This document shows positions 44,749-53,323 of a stretch of DNA of 64,000 nucleotides, one piece after another; the stretch's first letter is position 1; each line of letters opens with the position of its first letter. A program made the translations under genes and the position numbers. Source of the stretch: Leptospira koniambonensis (GTDB taxonomy: Bacteria; Spirochaetota; Leptospiria; Leptospirales; Leptospiraceae); contig NZ_RQFY01000004.1 in assembly GCF_004769555.1 (NCBI RefSeq), positions 1,364,001 through 1,428,000 of the forward strand, in the 5' to 3' direction. Under the pieces are notes generated by a model. It searched no databases, had not been told where the DNA came from, and saw nothing but the letters and a program-made list of their open reading frames with translations.

Positions 44749-45900
44749 TTGTTCTCTAAACCCTTTCTTCTCCAGCCCAGGACCGTAAAAGAAGCGGGAA
44801 ATCGCAAAACGGTCCTGGATGAACCCTACACCCTCTTCCCGGATAAAGACGCCTTATTACTTAAGGATTTTCCAGTCCGGGTAAGTGTAGGAGATCCTCT
44901 TTATAAACAATCCTCAGGTTCAGTTCTCTCCCCTGTAAACGGTATCGCTTCCTTAGAACATAGTGAAGAAGGATCTAAGATCCGTATCGTTCAAGATGGA
45001 AACTTCATTGGTTCCAAACCTTGGATCCCTAAAGTTCTCAAAAAAGAAGAAGTGCTCGAACCAATGGACAGACTTGGTTTGGTCAGTCTGGACTTCCCAG
45101 AACATTCTCTTTTATCTTATCTCAAATCCAGACAGAAAACATCTCTTATCATATTAGCCCCATTCACAAGAACGCAAGATGTGGATTATCTTCCTGAGTT
45201 AAAAAAGAATATAGAATGCCATACTCGTTTTTTAGAAGTTTTAAAAACACTTTTTCCGGAAGCTCAGATCAGAGATTATATTTCCGGCCTGAAACCTCCT
45301 GTTAAAAATTATGCGTATCCTTGGGGAATTCCTGAATATTTTGTATCTCAGACCGAAAAATTACCTTTTTCCAAAATTAAAGAAATCTTATATTTAGGTC
45401 CGGAAACATTATATAATCTTTATAGAGCTTTATTTGCTGATTTCCCTTTTATAGAAAGAGAGATCGCTCTTTATTTCTTAGGAAAGAATGGCGGGCTCAG
45501 AAAAGCGGATTCTACTGTTCGTATCCGCAACGGGCAAAGTTTGAAATTTTTATTTGAAGAATATGGTCCTAAGTATTCTAACTTTACTCTCAATTCCTTT
45601 TACGAAAAAAATCCGGTCAGAGATATCAAGAAGGGATTTTATTGGGATATCAGACAGAATTATTCGTTAGTATTTTTGACCAAACATGATCCTCAGAGAA
45701 GGGAATTCCCTTGTGTAGAATGCGGAGAATGTTCTTATAATTGTCCTACACAAGCAAATCCTATGGCCTTGGTTTCCAGCTTTGGCAATTTTAATTCTTC
45801 ACTTTGTATGGAATGCGGGATCTGCACATTTCTTTGTCCTTCTACCATTTCATTAAGAAATCAGATCAGAACTTGGAAGGAGGCGAATCATGGCTTTTAG
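44749..45900 (+). CDS. RnfC-like iron-sulfur protein
   Basis: The 383-residue protein resembles RnfC. The N-terminal part has GDPLYKQSSGSVLSPVNGIA (about 48-67), the barrel-sandwich segment of RnfC. A central segment with LGPETLYNLYRALFADFPFIERE and RIRNGQSLKFLFEEYG follows the order of the RnfC SLBB region. The C-terminal domain carries two 4Fe-4S motifs, CVECGECSYNCPTQANP and CMECGICTFLCP (about 325-368). The NADH/FMN-binding glycine-rich part of typical RnfC is not obvious. The start is TTG at 44749. It overlaps the RnfD-like gene by 11 bases. Confidence 0.78.
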   Translation: MFSKPFLLQPRTVKEAGNRKTVLDEPYTLFPDKDALLLKDFPVRVSVGDPLYKQSSGSVLSPVNGIASLEHSEEGSKIRIVQDGNFIGSKPWIPKVLKKEEVLEPMDRLGLVSLDFPEHSLLSYLKSRQKTSLIILAPFTRTQDVDYLPELKKNIECHTRFLEVLKTLFPEAQIRDYISGLKPPVKNYAYPWGIPEYFVSQTEKLPFSKIKEILYLGPETLYNLYRALFADFPFIEREIALYFLGKNGGLRKADSTVRIRNGQSLKFLFEEYGPKYSNFTLNSFYEKNPVRDIKKGFYWDIRQNYSLVFLTKHDPQRREFPCVECGECSYNCPTQANPMALVSSFGNFNSSLCMECGICTFLCPSTISLRNQIRTWKEANHGF

Positions 45901-46798
45901 TTATGTTCTCTCTACCCAAAACGGTTTTTTCAGAAGAAAGGACCTTCTTCTTCCTGATATTCTTTTTTCAATTTTGGCGATTGGACTTTTGGTTTTAGGT
46001 TCTGGTGGATCTTATTATCCTATTATTCCTGCTGGTTTCGGGCTTTTATTCGGAGCCGCGGCTTATTTTCTTCTCACTGGTGGGAAGTCCTACCCGCTAT
46101 ATTGGGTGAATCACGCGTTAAGTTTTGCTCTTCTTCTTCCTAGAGATCCAAGATACGCGATACATGCAGTTCTTGCTTTAGGGATCGGACTCGGTCTTTG
46201 GTGGGTATTAGAGCAAAGATTTAAGATCCGTTTTCCATTGGCCTTATTGCAATTTTTGCTTTTTCTAATATTCTATTTTCTGCCTGGAATTACTAGCTGG
46301 GCTTCAGAACCTTCCTCAGTGTTTAGAGGAACTTCTTATCCTGATATTTATACTCCTGGTTTTTTTACAGAAGGCACCTTACCTGCGTTTAGATACTCTG
46401 CTTTGGAAGCATGCGGTGGATTCGGAGTGATTCTTGCAGTACCTTTATTATTAAGAAGTAGTTTGGCTCTTCTCTTACCTCTAGGATTTTCTATCCTTCT
46501 TTCGGTTTGGATCCATATTGCTAAAATTCCAGGTTGGGAAACTGTCTCCGGTCCAGTTTGGCTTGGGACTTTTTCCTTCATTTTACTTCTGAATTTGCCG
46601 GGAAGAAATACAGGCTCACTATTGCCTCTTTCTTTTTTGAGTTTGGCGCCTCTTGGGTTGGCAATTTTTTTCCTTCCCCCGGTATTTGTTCCTACATTCT
46701 TGTGGGTCTCATCGTTTTTTTTCATTGAATCCATCCTGATTCGTATTTTCCTAGGAGATAGGACAGAGAAGCATGAACCAGCTCCTCGCTTTACTTAA
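45890..46798 (+). CDS. RnfD/NqrB-like membrane protein
   Basis: The 302-residue protein has about ten membrane helices with the RnfD/NqrB layout: an NHALSFALLLPRDPRYAIHAVLAL segment (about 73-96) and a late FRYSALEACGGFGVILAVPLLLRSSL segment (about 165-190). The SGAT-type motif whose threonine carries covalent FMN in RnfD and NqrB is not present in the corresponding loop (about 130-165). It therefore may not be flavinylated. Its ATG lies inside the RnfC-like gene, so translation is coupled. The family assignment comes from helix layout and context. Confidence 0.65.
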   Translation: MAFSYVLSTQNGFFRRKDLLLPDILFSILAIGLLVLGSGGSYYPIIPAGFGLLFGAAAYFLLTGGKSYPLYWVNHALSFALLLPRDPRYAIHAVLALGIGLGLWWVLEQRFKIRFPLALLQFLLFLIFYFLPGITSWASEPSSVFRGTSYPDIYTPGFFTEGTLPAFRYSALEACGGFGVILAVPLLLRSSLALLLPLGFSILLSVWIHIAKIPGWETVSGPVWLGTFSFILLLNLPGRNTGSLLPLSFLSLAPLGLAIFFLPPVFVPTFLWVSSFFFIESILIRIFLGDRTEKHEPAPRFT

Positions 46799-47228
46799 GC
46801 CAGAGACTGTAATTTTTGAAATAGAAGGTTCCTCTAAGGAAGAAGTTATTAATCAACTTCTCCAGAAGGCCGTCGACTCGACGCTTATTGCTCGAGACGA
46901 TAGGGAACTCGTGTACGAATCTCTCATGGCGAGAGAAAAATCCATGTCAACGGGTATCGGCAGTGGAGTAGCAATCCCGCATTGTTCGGTCAATTTGGTG
47001 GATGAACTCAAATGTGTGATGGGTCTTTCTCGAAAAGGGATCGATTTTGATGCAATCGACCATCTTCCCGTTCATATTTTCATTCTTCTAATCGTTCCCA
47101 AATCCAAATTCCAAGAACATATCAAAACCCTGGCTCAAATCGCAAAAACCCTCAACGTAAAAGAGGATCGTGAAAAACTGATCCTTTCCAAAAATTTCGA
47201 AGAGATCCGGAAAGCTTTCTCCGCGTGA
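46773..47228 (+). CDS. PTS IIA(Ntr)-like regulatory protein
   Basis: The 151-residue protein is a PTS EIIA domain of the fructose/nitrogen type. The phosphorylated histidine is in GVAIPHCSVNLV near residue 70, and the VMGLSRKGIDFDAIDHLPVHIFILL block follows. Stand-alone IIA(Ntr) proteins are regulatory and not sugar transporters. It starts 26 bases before the end of the RnfD-like gene and ends 12 bases before a permease gene, so it is embedded in the operon. Confidence 0.88.
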   Translation: MNQLLALLKPETVIFEIEGSSKEEVINQLLQKAVDSTLIARDDRELVYESLMAREKSMSTGIGSGVAIPHCSVNLVDELKCVMGLSRKGIDFDAIDHLPVHIFILLIVPKSKFQEHIKTLAQIAKTLNVKEDREKLILSKNFEEIRKAFSA

Positions 47229-47240
47229 GAGGGTGAGAGT

Positions 47241-48143
47241 TTGCTAGAAGAAGCGAAACGCTTTTTGATCTTTGCGGTTTTTCTTTCCGCAATTTCGGTA
47301 TTTTTCTCCCAGCTTAGATCCCTAAATAAGGAATTTTTAGAGGCGGACTCTGGGATCCAAGTCCAGGATTCAGTGGATAAGCCAGCTAACACTGATTTTG
47401 TGAAAAAATATTTTCAGTTTTGGAAAGGTTTGGTCAGTTTTGATATGGGAGAAACTGAATCAGGGGATCCGGTTCTTTCTCATATTCTTTCTAGATTTTG
47501 GCCAACTTTGCATTTGGCAGGATTTGCAGTTTTAACCGGTACATTCTTCTCTGTTTTTCTGGCATTGGTCTCTCTCCTTCCTCACTTCAGATTTCTGGGG
47601 GAAGTTTTCGGATTTATCAGCCAACTTATCTTATCTACTCCAGTGTTCGTAGTTTCCGTTTTTCTATTAGTGTTTTTTTTTCTGATACTAGGATTACTTC
47701 CTCCGGGAGGTTATGAACCCGGAAATACTGCTTATGTGATCCTGCCTGGGATTGCATTGGGGTCTAGAGTGTTTGCCAGACTTTTCATTTTTTCCCATCA
47801 ATTGGCGGGGACTGAAAAAAAATCTGCTTATACAAATGTTTTGAAAGCAAGAGGATATTCAGAAAATCGAATATTATTTAGGCATATTCTTCTTAAAGTT
47901 TCACCTGTACTTCTTATTTTGATCTTATTGGATTTGAGTTCCTTACTTTCAGGCGCCATAGTTGTAGAGGAGATTTTTTTCTTTCCTGGTATTGGAAAAT
48001 CCATGTATCACGCGATAAGAACCATGGATTCAGCATTACTTTCTGCACTTTTATTTTATAGCGGGATAGTGTTTTATATTCTGACCAGAGTTTCTGAAAG
48101 AGTGAGAGATAGTCTTTTGGGTTGGGAGGCAGGTGCTGCTTGA
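47241..48143 (+). CDS. ABC transporter permease, DppB/OppB-like
   Basis: The 300-residue protein has six membrane helices and the BPD-transport inner-membrane fold. The EAA loop that contacts the ATPase reads NVLKARGYSENRILFRHILLKVSP (about 205-228), and VEEIFFFPGIGKSMYHAI follows as in DppB. The N-terminal half is shorter than usual and the early periplasmic region is less conserved. The start is TTG at 47241. It probably pairs with the next gene as a heterodimer. No ATPase gene is adjacent. Confidence 0.82.
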   Translation: MLEEAKRFLIFAVFLSAISVFFSQLRSLNKEFLEADSGIQVQDSVDKPANTDFVKKYFQFWKGLVSFDMGETESGDPVLSHILSRFWPTLHLAGFAVLTGTFFSVFLALVSLLPHFRFLGEVFGFISQLILSTPVFVVSVFLLVFFFLILGLLPPGGYEPGNTAYVILPGIALGSRVFARLFIFSHQLAGTEKKSAYTNVLKARGYSENRILFRHILLKVSPVLLILILLDLSSLLSGAIVVEEIFFFPGIGKSMYHAIRTMDSALLSALLFYSGIVFYILTRVSERVRDSLLGWEAGAA

Positions 48144-48910
48144 AAACTCTAAACCTAGTTCGTTACGGCACAATCTTTCTATATCTAGTTTTAGTAATAT
48201 TCGGGATATTATTTAAATCGGCCCCTACTGAATTGAACTTAAAGGAATCATTTCTTCCTCCTTCTTTTGATTTTCCATTTGGTAAGGATCGATTAGGAAG
48301 AGATGTATTTTCCATGTTTGCATATGGGAGTCTGGCTACTTTCTTATTTGCATTTCCTGCTAGAGTTCTTACGCTAACGGTTGCTTCTTTGATTGGTTTG
48401 GCTTCTTATACTAGTCCATTCTTTAAGAAGAATGTATTTTCTCCTTTGTCTTCAGTATTTGTTTCTTTACCTTCTTTACTTTTAGCTCTACTTGTAGTTC
48501 AGGTTTTTGGAGCGGGGCCGGTACCTTTGTTCTTAGCAATTGTACTAGGAGATTGGGCACAAGTTTATGAAACAGTTCGGGCTAAGATAGATGAGGTAAG
48601 CACAAGTGGATATGCATTGGCTGCTTCTTGTTTTGGAGCGAGCAAGTCTTATGTTTTTAGGGCACATCTTCTTCCTCAGGCATTTCAAATATTGAGAGTG
48701 CTTTTGTTTACAGGACTTCCTGCAGTAGTAATGACTCTTGCAATATTCGGATTTTTAGGAATTTCAGCGGGCGGAGAAGTATTTGGGCCAGGCCTTGGAG
48801 AACAAATTGCGTTTTCGAAAGATTATGCACAGAATGCTCCTTGGTCTTTAGTATTTCCCACTCTTGGAATTTTAGGTTTAGTAATGACAGTAGGAGGAAA
48901 ACGTTCTTGA
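48140..48910 (+). CDS. ABC transporter permease, DppC/OppC-like
   Basis: From TTG at 48140 the product has 256 residues and five or six membrane helices. It has HPFGKDRLGRDV-like FPFGKDRLGRDVFSMFAYGS (about 43-62), the conserved DppC start, and an EAA-like loop SGYALAASCFGASKSYVFRAHLLP (about 155-178). The TTG overlaps the previous stop codon and is preceded by GGGAGG at 48124-48129, so it is preferred to the in-frame TTG at 48122. Substrate-binding and ATPase genes are missing from the operon. Confidence 0.82.
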   Translation: MKTLNLVRYGTIFLYLVLVIFGILFKSAPTELNLKESFLPPSFDFPFGKDRLGRDVFSMFAYGSLATFLFAFPARVLTLTVASLIGLASYTSPFFKKNVFSPLSSVFVSLPSLLLALLVVQVFGAGPVPLFLAIVLGDWAQVYETVRAKIDEVSTSGYALAASCFGASKSYVFRAHLLPQAFQILRVLLFTGLPAVVMTLAIFGFLGISAGGEVFGPGLGEQIAFSKDYAQNAPWSLVFPTLGILGLVMTVGGKRS

Positions 48911-50535
48911 ACTTATTATTCCTTCGAAAGACGTCCGCATTTATTTTACTGATCTGTTTGTCCCCTTTGTTGGTTGGAACTCAAACATATGCAATAGATG
49001 AGTATTATCGTTTTCCTGAATATTCTTCTCCTGAAAAGATCCAATTCGAGAAGGAAAGAAAACTTTGTATTTTTCCTCTTAGGAATTTAACCGGAGATAC
49101 ATCTTTAGATTTCTATTCTTCAGGATATGCTTCTGTTCTATATTCTGGTTTAAAATCATTAGTTCAGATCTATGATGAATCTCTTATCCCTAAATCTATC
49201 CAACATCCTTTTGGTCCAAATCCTTCTGAAGTTAAACCAAATTTAAGAGAAGGAGAGTGGGATTATACAGGGCTCGAAAAATTAAAGAAAGGAGAACTTT
49301 CTTTAAACGTTTCGAAAGATCCTAGATATTTAATATTAAAAGTCCAACCTTACGAAGCAGAAACTGCTCCTGACGAGGGATTTCTCATTCCTATCTCCAG
49401 AAAATACGACTGTTTTTATTCAACCTACGGGGAATTTGAGAAGAAGGGAGAAGAGATCCGAATCAATATCCGAATGAGATCCTCTAAAGATGGGTCTAAA
49501 AAGGAATTCTCTCATAAAACAAGCGTTAGACGATCATACCAAGAATTGAATCCGGTCATCGAAGAGATACGCAAAACACTTTTAGGAAAACATACCAAAG
49601 CTCTTTCTGTAAAAACCGGGAACCAATACGATTCACTTGTATTTATAGATGGGAATTATATAGGTAAAACTCCTTTAAAAAGAAATGATATTCTTTCCGG
49701 TATTCATGATATCCGTATCACTAAAAACGGATATTCAGACTGGGTAGGTCAGGTTGATCTAAGAGAATCTCCTAAAGATCTGGATATTGTATTAGAAAAA
49801 GATAAAAAAGAAGGCTTTCTTTCTGTAGATTCCGACCCTCCAGGAGCTAAAGTATATTTAGGCTCTGAATATTTGGGAGTCACTCCGCTTGCAAAGATCC
49901 CGGCTAAAATTGGCTGGAATAGATTGAGATTTGTTTTAGCTGATCATGTGGACCAATTCAAAGGAGTGGAGATTAAAAAAGGAGAAGTCTCCGAGATTAA
50001 GGCGAAACTTAAAGAAGGAGAATCTGTTTCTTATTATAGAAATAAAAAGTATTTATTCTTAGATCATACTTATGACGACTTTGGGATCTATTCGCTTTAT
50101 GGAAGTTTGTTATTTTACGCTGGATATTATTACTTTAATTTAAGAGCGGATCAGGCCTTGGAAAATGCAAGACCAATGGTCCAGATCACAAATTTTGTGA
50201 CTCTTCAAGAATTGCAGCAGTCTTCTCCTAATTTTCAAACATTTGCTCTTTCTTATTTTTATCAGGAAAGTATCTATAATGACGCTAAGGATAAGTCCGA
50301 TTATTTCAGATCTATCTCCGGAAGATTTGCAAAACACCAAGGGGTCCAAGGTGGACTCATGTTATATGGGATTGGGACAATGTTGATCCTATCAGCAACT
50401 TTTTATGCTCTTGGCTTGGATTCTGAAACCTTAGAGGTAGGAGTGGCTCCAGTTAAAACCATGCCTACATTTGTTCGAGGAATAGAAGGGCAGTATGAAA
50501 CAGAATCTTACGCAAAATTTAATATGAGATTTTGA
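48907..50535 (+). CDS. Exported PEGA-domain protein
   Basis: From TTG at 48907 the product has 542 residues, begins with a signal peptide (FILLICLSPLLVGTQTYA) and carries two PEGA repeats, one with SLVFIDGNYIGKTPLKRNDI and one with GAKVYLGSEYLGVTPLAKIP, at about 240-345. An N-terminal region (about 30-230) resembles the GNA1162/FlgO-like nucleotide-free fold found in similar spirochaete proteins. The C-terminal part has at least one hydrophobic helix. AGGAGG at 48892-48897 supports the TTG start, which overlaps the previous stop codon. PEGA proteins usually sit at the cell surface. Confidence 0.8.
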   Translation: MNLLFLRKTSAFILLICLSPLLVGTQTYAIDEYYRFPEYSSPEKIQFEKERKLCIFPLRNLTGDTSLDFYSSGYASVLYSGLKSLVQIYDESLIPKSIQHPFGPNPSEVKPNLREGEWDYTGLEKLKKGELSLNVSKDPRYLILKVQPYEAETAPDEGFLIPISRKYDCFYSTYGEFEKKGEEIRINIRMRSSKDGSKKEFSHKTSVRRSYQELNPVIEEIRKTLLGKHTKALSVKTGNQYDSLVFIDGNYIGKTPLKRNDILSGIHDIRITKNGYSDWVGQVDLRESPKDLDIVLEKDKKEGFLSVDSDPPGAKVYLGSEYLGVTPLAKIPAKIGWNRLRFVLADHVDQFKGVEIKKGEVSEIKAKLKEGESVSYYRNKKYLFLDHTYDDFGIYSLYGSLLFYAGYYYFNLRADQALENARPMVQITNFVTLQELQQSSPNFQTFALSYFYQESIYNDAKDKSDYFRSISGRFAKHQGVQGGLMLYGIGTMLILSATFYALGLDSETLEVGVAPVKTMPTFVRGIEGQYETESYAKFNMRF

Positions 50536-50629
50536 TTTAATAATAAAAATATATAAAAAGAAACCGGAAACACCGGCCATGAACTTGGGAATATAATAGG
50601 CTTCCTGCATAGGGATAAGCAGGTAATCA

Positions 50630-51001
50630 ATGGATCAAATATCTTTAAAGACGGTGGAGATTAAAGTATTTCTACCCGCAAAAAATTTCGAAATTTCTAA
50701 AAGGTTTTACCAAGAGATTGGATTCACTCAAAAATCCGAAGGTGGAGGAGTTGCTTATTTTTGTGTAGATCATTGCAGTTTTCTTCTCCAGGATTTTTAT
50801 AACCAAGAGTTGGCTGAAAATTTAATGATGCATCTTTTGGTAGAAGACGTTTACGCCTGGCATAAAATTTTAAAAAGCAAAAATATAGAAGAGAAGTTCC
50901 AGGTAAAGTTAACAGACCCGGAAGAACAACCTTGGAAGATGATCGATTTTATTCTGAGCGATCCTTCCGGAGTTCTTTGGCGCATAGGCCAGAACGTTTA
51001 A
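50630..51001 (+). CDS. VOC-family (glyoxalase-fold) protein
   Basis: The 123-residue protein has the betaalphabetabetabeta fold of vicinal-oxygen-chelate proteins: VEIKVFLPAKNFEISKRFYQEIGF at the start and a FILSDPSGVLWRIGQ end. A CVDHCSFLLQDF segment and a MMHLLVEDVYAWH segment supply possible metal ligands. It may be a dioxygenase, a lyase or an antibiotic-binding protein; I cannot choose. A GCAGGTAA stretch precedes the ATG. Confidence 0.8.
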   Translation: MDQISLKTVEIKVFLPAKNFEISKRFYQEIGFTQKSEGGGVAYFCVDHCSFLLQDFYNQELAENLMMHLLVEDVYAWHKILKSKNIEEKFQVKLTDPEEQPWKMIDFILSDPSGVLWRIGQNV

Positions 51002-51026
51002 AACTTAACCGAGGATTGCTTTCGAA

Positions 51027-51136
51027 TATCTTGGAGCAAATTTTTGCCTTCCCCTTCGCCTGCACATCCTGTGCAGAGCTCCGGGTCGCTCCGCCATCCT
51101 GGCTGCGCTCTCAGGCAAATAATTTGTTCCAAGATA
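51027..51136. repeat. Long imperfect inverted repeat between convergent genes
   Basis: The left arm (51027-51048, TATCTTGGAGCAAATTTTTG then CC) and right arm (51114-51136) pair over about 22 bases with few mismatches. The intervening 65 bases are GC-rich and contain a second perfect dyad, TGCACA-TCC-TGTGCA (51061-51075). The element fills the gap between the VOC gene and folC. The layout is that of a small non-autonomous element or a large bidirectional terminator. The interior composition differs from the flanking AT-rich DNA. Confidence 0.6.
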
Positions 51137-51167
51137 CTATTTTGTAAAACAATCCAGAAGTTCGATT

Positions 51168-52373
51168 CTAAGTTTTAATATAAGAATACAATCTAAAACT
51201 TCCCAGAACTAAGATCCCATCTTCATTGCGGGAAGGTTTTAGGATTTCTGAAAGTTTTTCCGGAAAGATTGAGTAAGACCCATATCCTTCCGGAAGTTTG
51301 AATTCTTTCGAATCTATAAAATACAAATTTGACTTTTGGTTTTTTGTATAATCCAAAAGTTTTTCTGCCATGGATTCTCCTTCTTTGTCTGGCAAAAATC
51401 CAGCCAAGACAGAGAATCTTTTACCTGGGAATGCAGATGCCAAAGAGGCAAGAGTAACTCTGATTGCATCTGGATTATGGGCAGGATCAAATACAATAAA
51501 TGGGGAATTGGATATAATTTCCAATCTACCTGGCGGACGAGGAAGTGGTGCTGTAACTATACTTTCTGTTTTTTCGATCCCAATTTTATTTTTGGAGATG
51601 ATCTCTTCTAATCTATGTACAATAAACTTTACGTATTCTTGGTTATGATCTAGATAGGATTTTCCTTCTGGTAGGACAGGATAAAGATATAGTTCTAAAT
51701 TTCTTTCGGAACAAAACTCTCTGAGTATTTTTAAAAGAGAAGGTTCCGGTTCTAATGCGAATATGATCTTAGTTCTTTCGGTTATTATTCCTAATTTTTC
51801 CTTCAAAATTGCTTCTTTAGTATTTCCCAAAACTGCCTTATGATCTTCTCCGATAGCGCTAACTACTAGAATATCTGGATCAGCTAATTTCGTGGCATCT
51901 AATCTTCCGCCTAAACCTGCTTCATATACTTGGACTGCAATATCCCTTTTTTCGAATAGAACGAATGATCCTAAGGTAAACCATTCAAACCAGGAAAGAA
52001 ATGAAAGTTCTTCTGAATTACTTTGTGAAAATAGTATATTAGAGATATCTTTTAGATCTTCTTCATTTACCGGGTTAAAATTTGGACTAAGTCTGATCCT
52101 TTCTTTTGGATCGAATAGGTGGGGAGAAGTATATAAACCTGTTTTGTATCCAAGATTAGAAAAACTTCCCGCTAAAAAGTGAGAAACGGAACCTTTTCCA
52201 TTTGTTCCTACTACTGAGATCCTAAGTCTTTCTTTTTTTCGATTTCTCCAACCGTACGAATCTACTAGGTTACGGAATGGATCCAGGGAATAATCCCCAA
52301 ATACATTAAAATTTCGAGTTTTCTCTAAATTGGTTAATTTGGATCCGAATTCTAAAAAATCTGGGTTAGACAT
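51168..52373 (-). CDS. folC: Folylpolyglutamate synthase/dihydrofolate synthase
   Basis: The 401-residue protein is a Mur-ligase-type folate enzyme. The P-loop is GTNGKGS (56-62), SPHLFDPKERI lies near residue 81, and VSAIGEDHKAVLGNTKEAIL near residue 172 is the conserved DHxxxLG block. FDPAHNPDAIR marks the C-terminal domain near 293. It adds glutamate to dihydropteroate or folates in the cytoplasm. The length is typical. Its neighbour aroE is unrelated in pathway but on the same strand. Confidence 0.93.
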   Translation of the reverse strand: MSNPDFLEFGSKLTNLEKTRNFNVFGDYSLDPFRNLVDSYGWRNRKKERLRISVVGTNGKGSVSHFLAGSFSNLGYKTGLYTSPHLFDPKERIRLSPNFNPVNEEDLKDISNILFSQSNSEELSFLSWFEWFTLGSFVLFEKRDIAVQVYEAGLGGRLDATKLADPDILVVSAIGEDHKAVLGNTKEAILKEKLGIITERTKIIFALEPEPSLLKILREFCSERNLELYLYPVLPEGKSYLDHNQEYVKFIVHRLEEIISKNKIGIEKTESIVTAPLPRPPGRLEIISNSPFIVFDPAHNPDAIRVTLASLASAFPGKRFSVLAGFLPDKEGESMAEKLLDYTKNQKSNLYFIDSKEFKLPEGYGSYSIFPEKLSEILKPSRNEDGILVLGSFRLYSYIKT

Positions 52374-52395
52374 TTAAAATTTTCTAATATTCTTC

Positions 52396-53262
52396 TCAGG
52401 CGTATCCAAGCGCTTTTAGCAGTCTGGATCTTCCTTTTTCTATTAGGTCAGGACTTAAGTTTACGCCAGTGAATAATCTGAATTGTTCTACTGCTTGGTA
52501 GAGAAGCATTTCTGTTCCGGGAATGACCTTCGCTCCCTTCTTCTTAGCACCTAAAACCAAAGGAGTTTCCAATGGATTATAAACTATATCGAATACAACC
52601 TGTCCTTCTCTAAAACAAGACTCTGGGATTGCTGGTCCTGGATCTTTGCCTTTCATTCCGAGAGGAGTTGTATGAATGATCAGAGAATATTCTGAAAAAT
52701 TCTTTTGAACTTCATTCAAATCTGAAGATTGTATCTTTGCAGAAGAAATATTGGAAAGTAATCCGATCAATTCTTCAGAAGTTTTAGAATTTCTTGCTGC
52801 AATAGTAAGATCTTTCACTCCAGCTTCGTTCAATAATGTGAAAGAAATTCCACGAGCGCTTCCTCCGCTTCCGATCAATAGAACTTTTCCTTTTAAACTT
52901 TCGGGAAAAGATTCTTGGATAGATCGGACTGCGCCTATTCCGTCCGTATTATGCGCGCTAATCGATCCGTTCTCGAAAACTAAAGTGTTACTTGCCTTAA
53001 CTGTTTGAGAAGTCTGGTCTGTCTTATCTGCGAGAAGGAATGCAATTTCCTTATGAGGAATGGTAACTGACAAACCTCTGACTCCGAACTTGGACAAAGA
53101 AAGAAGTTCCTTTTTTTCCAAAGTTTCCACTGGAAAAACCAAATAGCCGCAGTCCAGACTCAGGTCTTCGTACCATGAGCTATGCAATAGTGGTGATAAT
53201 GTATGAGATAGGGGGTGACCGACGATCCCGAAGTATTTTGAGCTGTCTCGAAAGATTTTCAA
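52396..53262 (-). CDS. aroE: Shikimate dehydrogenase (NADP)
   Basis: From TTG at 53262 the product has 288 residues, the normal AroE length. It begins KIFRDSSKYFGIVGHPLSHTL, giving the substrate motif with SHTLSP, then TIPHKE with the catalytic lysine, a GSGGSARGI nucleotide-binding loop, and late GTEMLLYQAVEQF. It reduces 3-dehydroshikimate in aromatic amino acid biosynthesis. A longer ATG frame from 53376 overlaps the divergent membrane gene and adds an unlikely basic leader, so the TTG is preferred, although its ribosome binding site is weak. Confidence 0.92.
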   Translation of the reverse strand: MKIFRDSSKYFGIVGHPLSHTLSPLLHSSWYEDLSLDCGYLVFPVETLEKKELLSLSKFGVRGLSVTIPHKEIAFLLADKTDQTSQTVKASNTLVFENGSISAHNTDGIGAVRSIQESFPESLKGKVLLIGSGGSARGISFTLLNEAGVKDLTIAARNSKTSEELIGLLSNISSAKIQSSDLNEVQKNFSEYSLIIHTTPLGMKGKDPGPAIPESCFREGQVVFDIVYNPLETPLVLGAKKKGAKVIPGTEMLLYQAVEQFRLFTGVNLSPDLIEKGRSRLLKALGYA

Positions 53263-53323
53263 TGGGTTTCGCTTCTTTTTTACTAAAATTCTCGACTTTA
53301 TCCGAAAACCCGGAAAACCTGTA

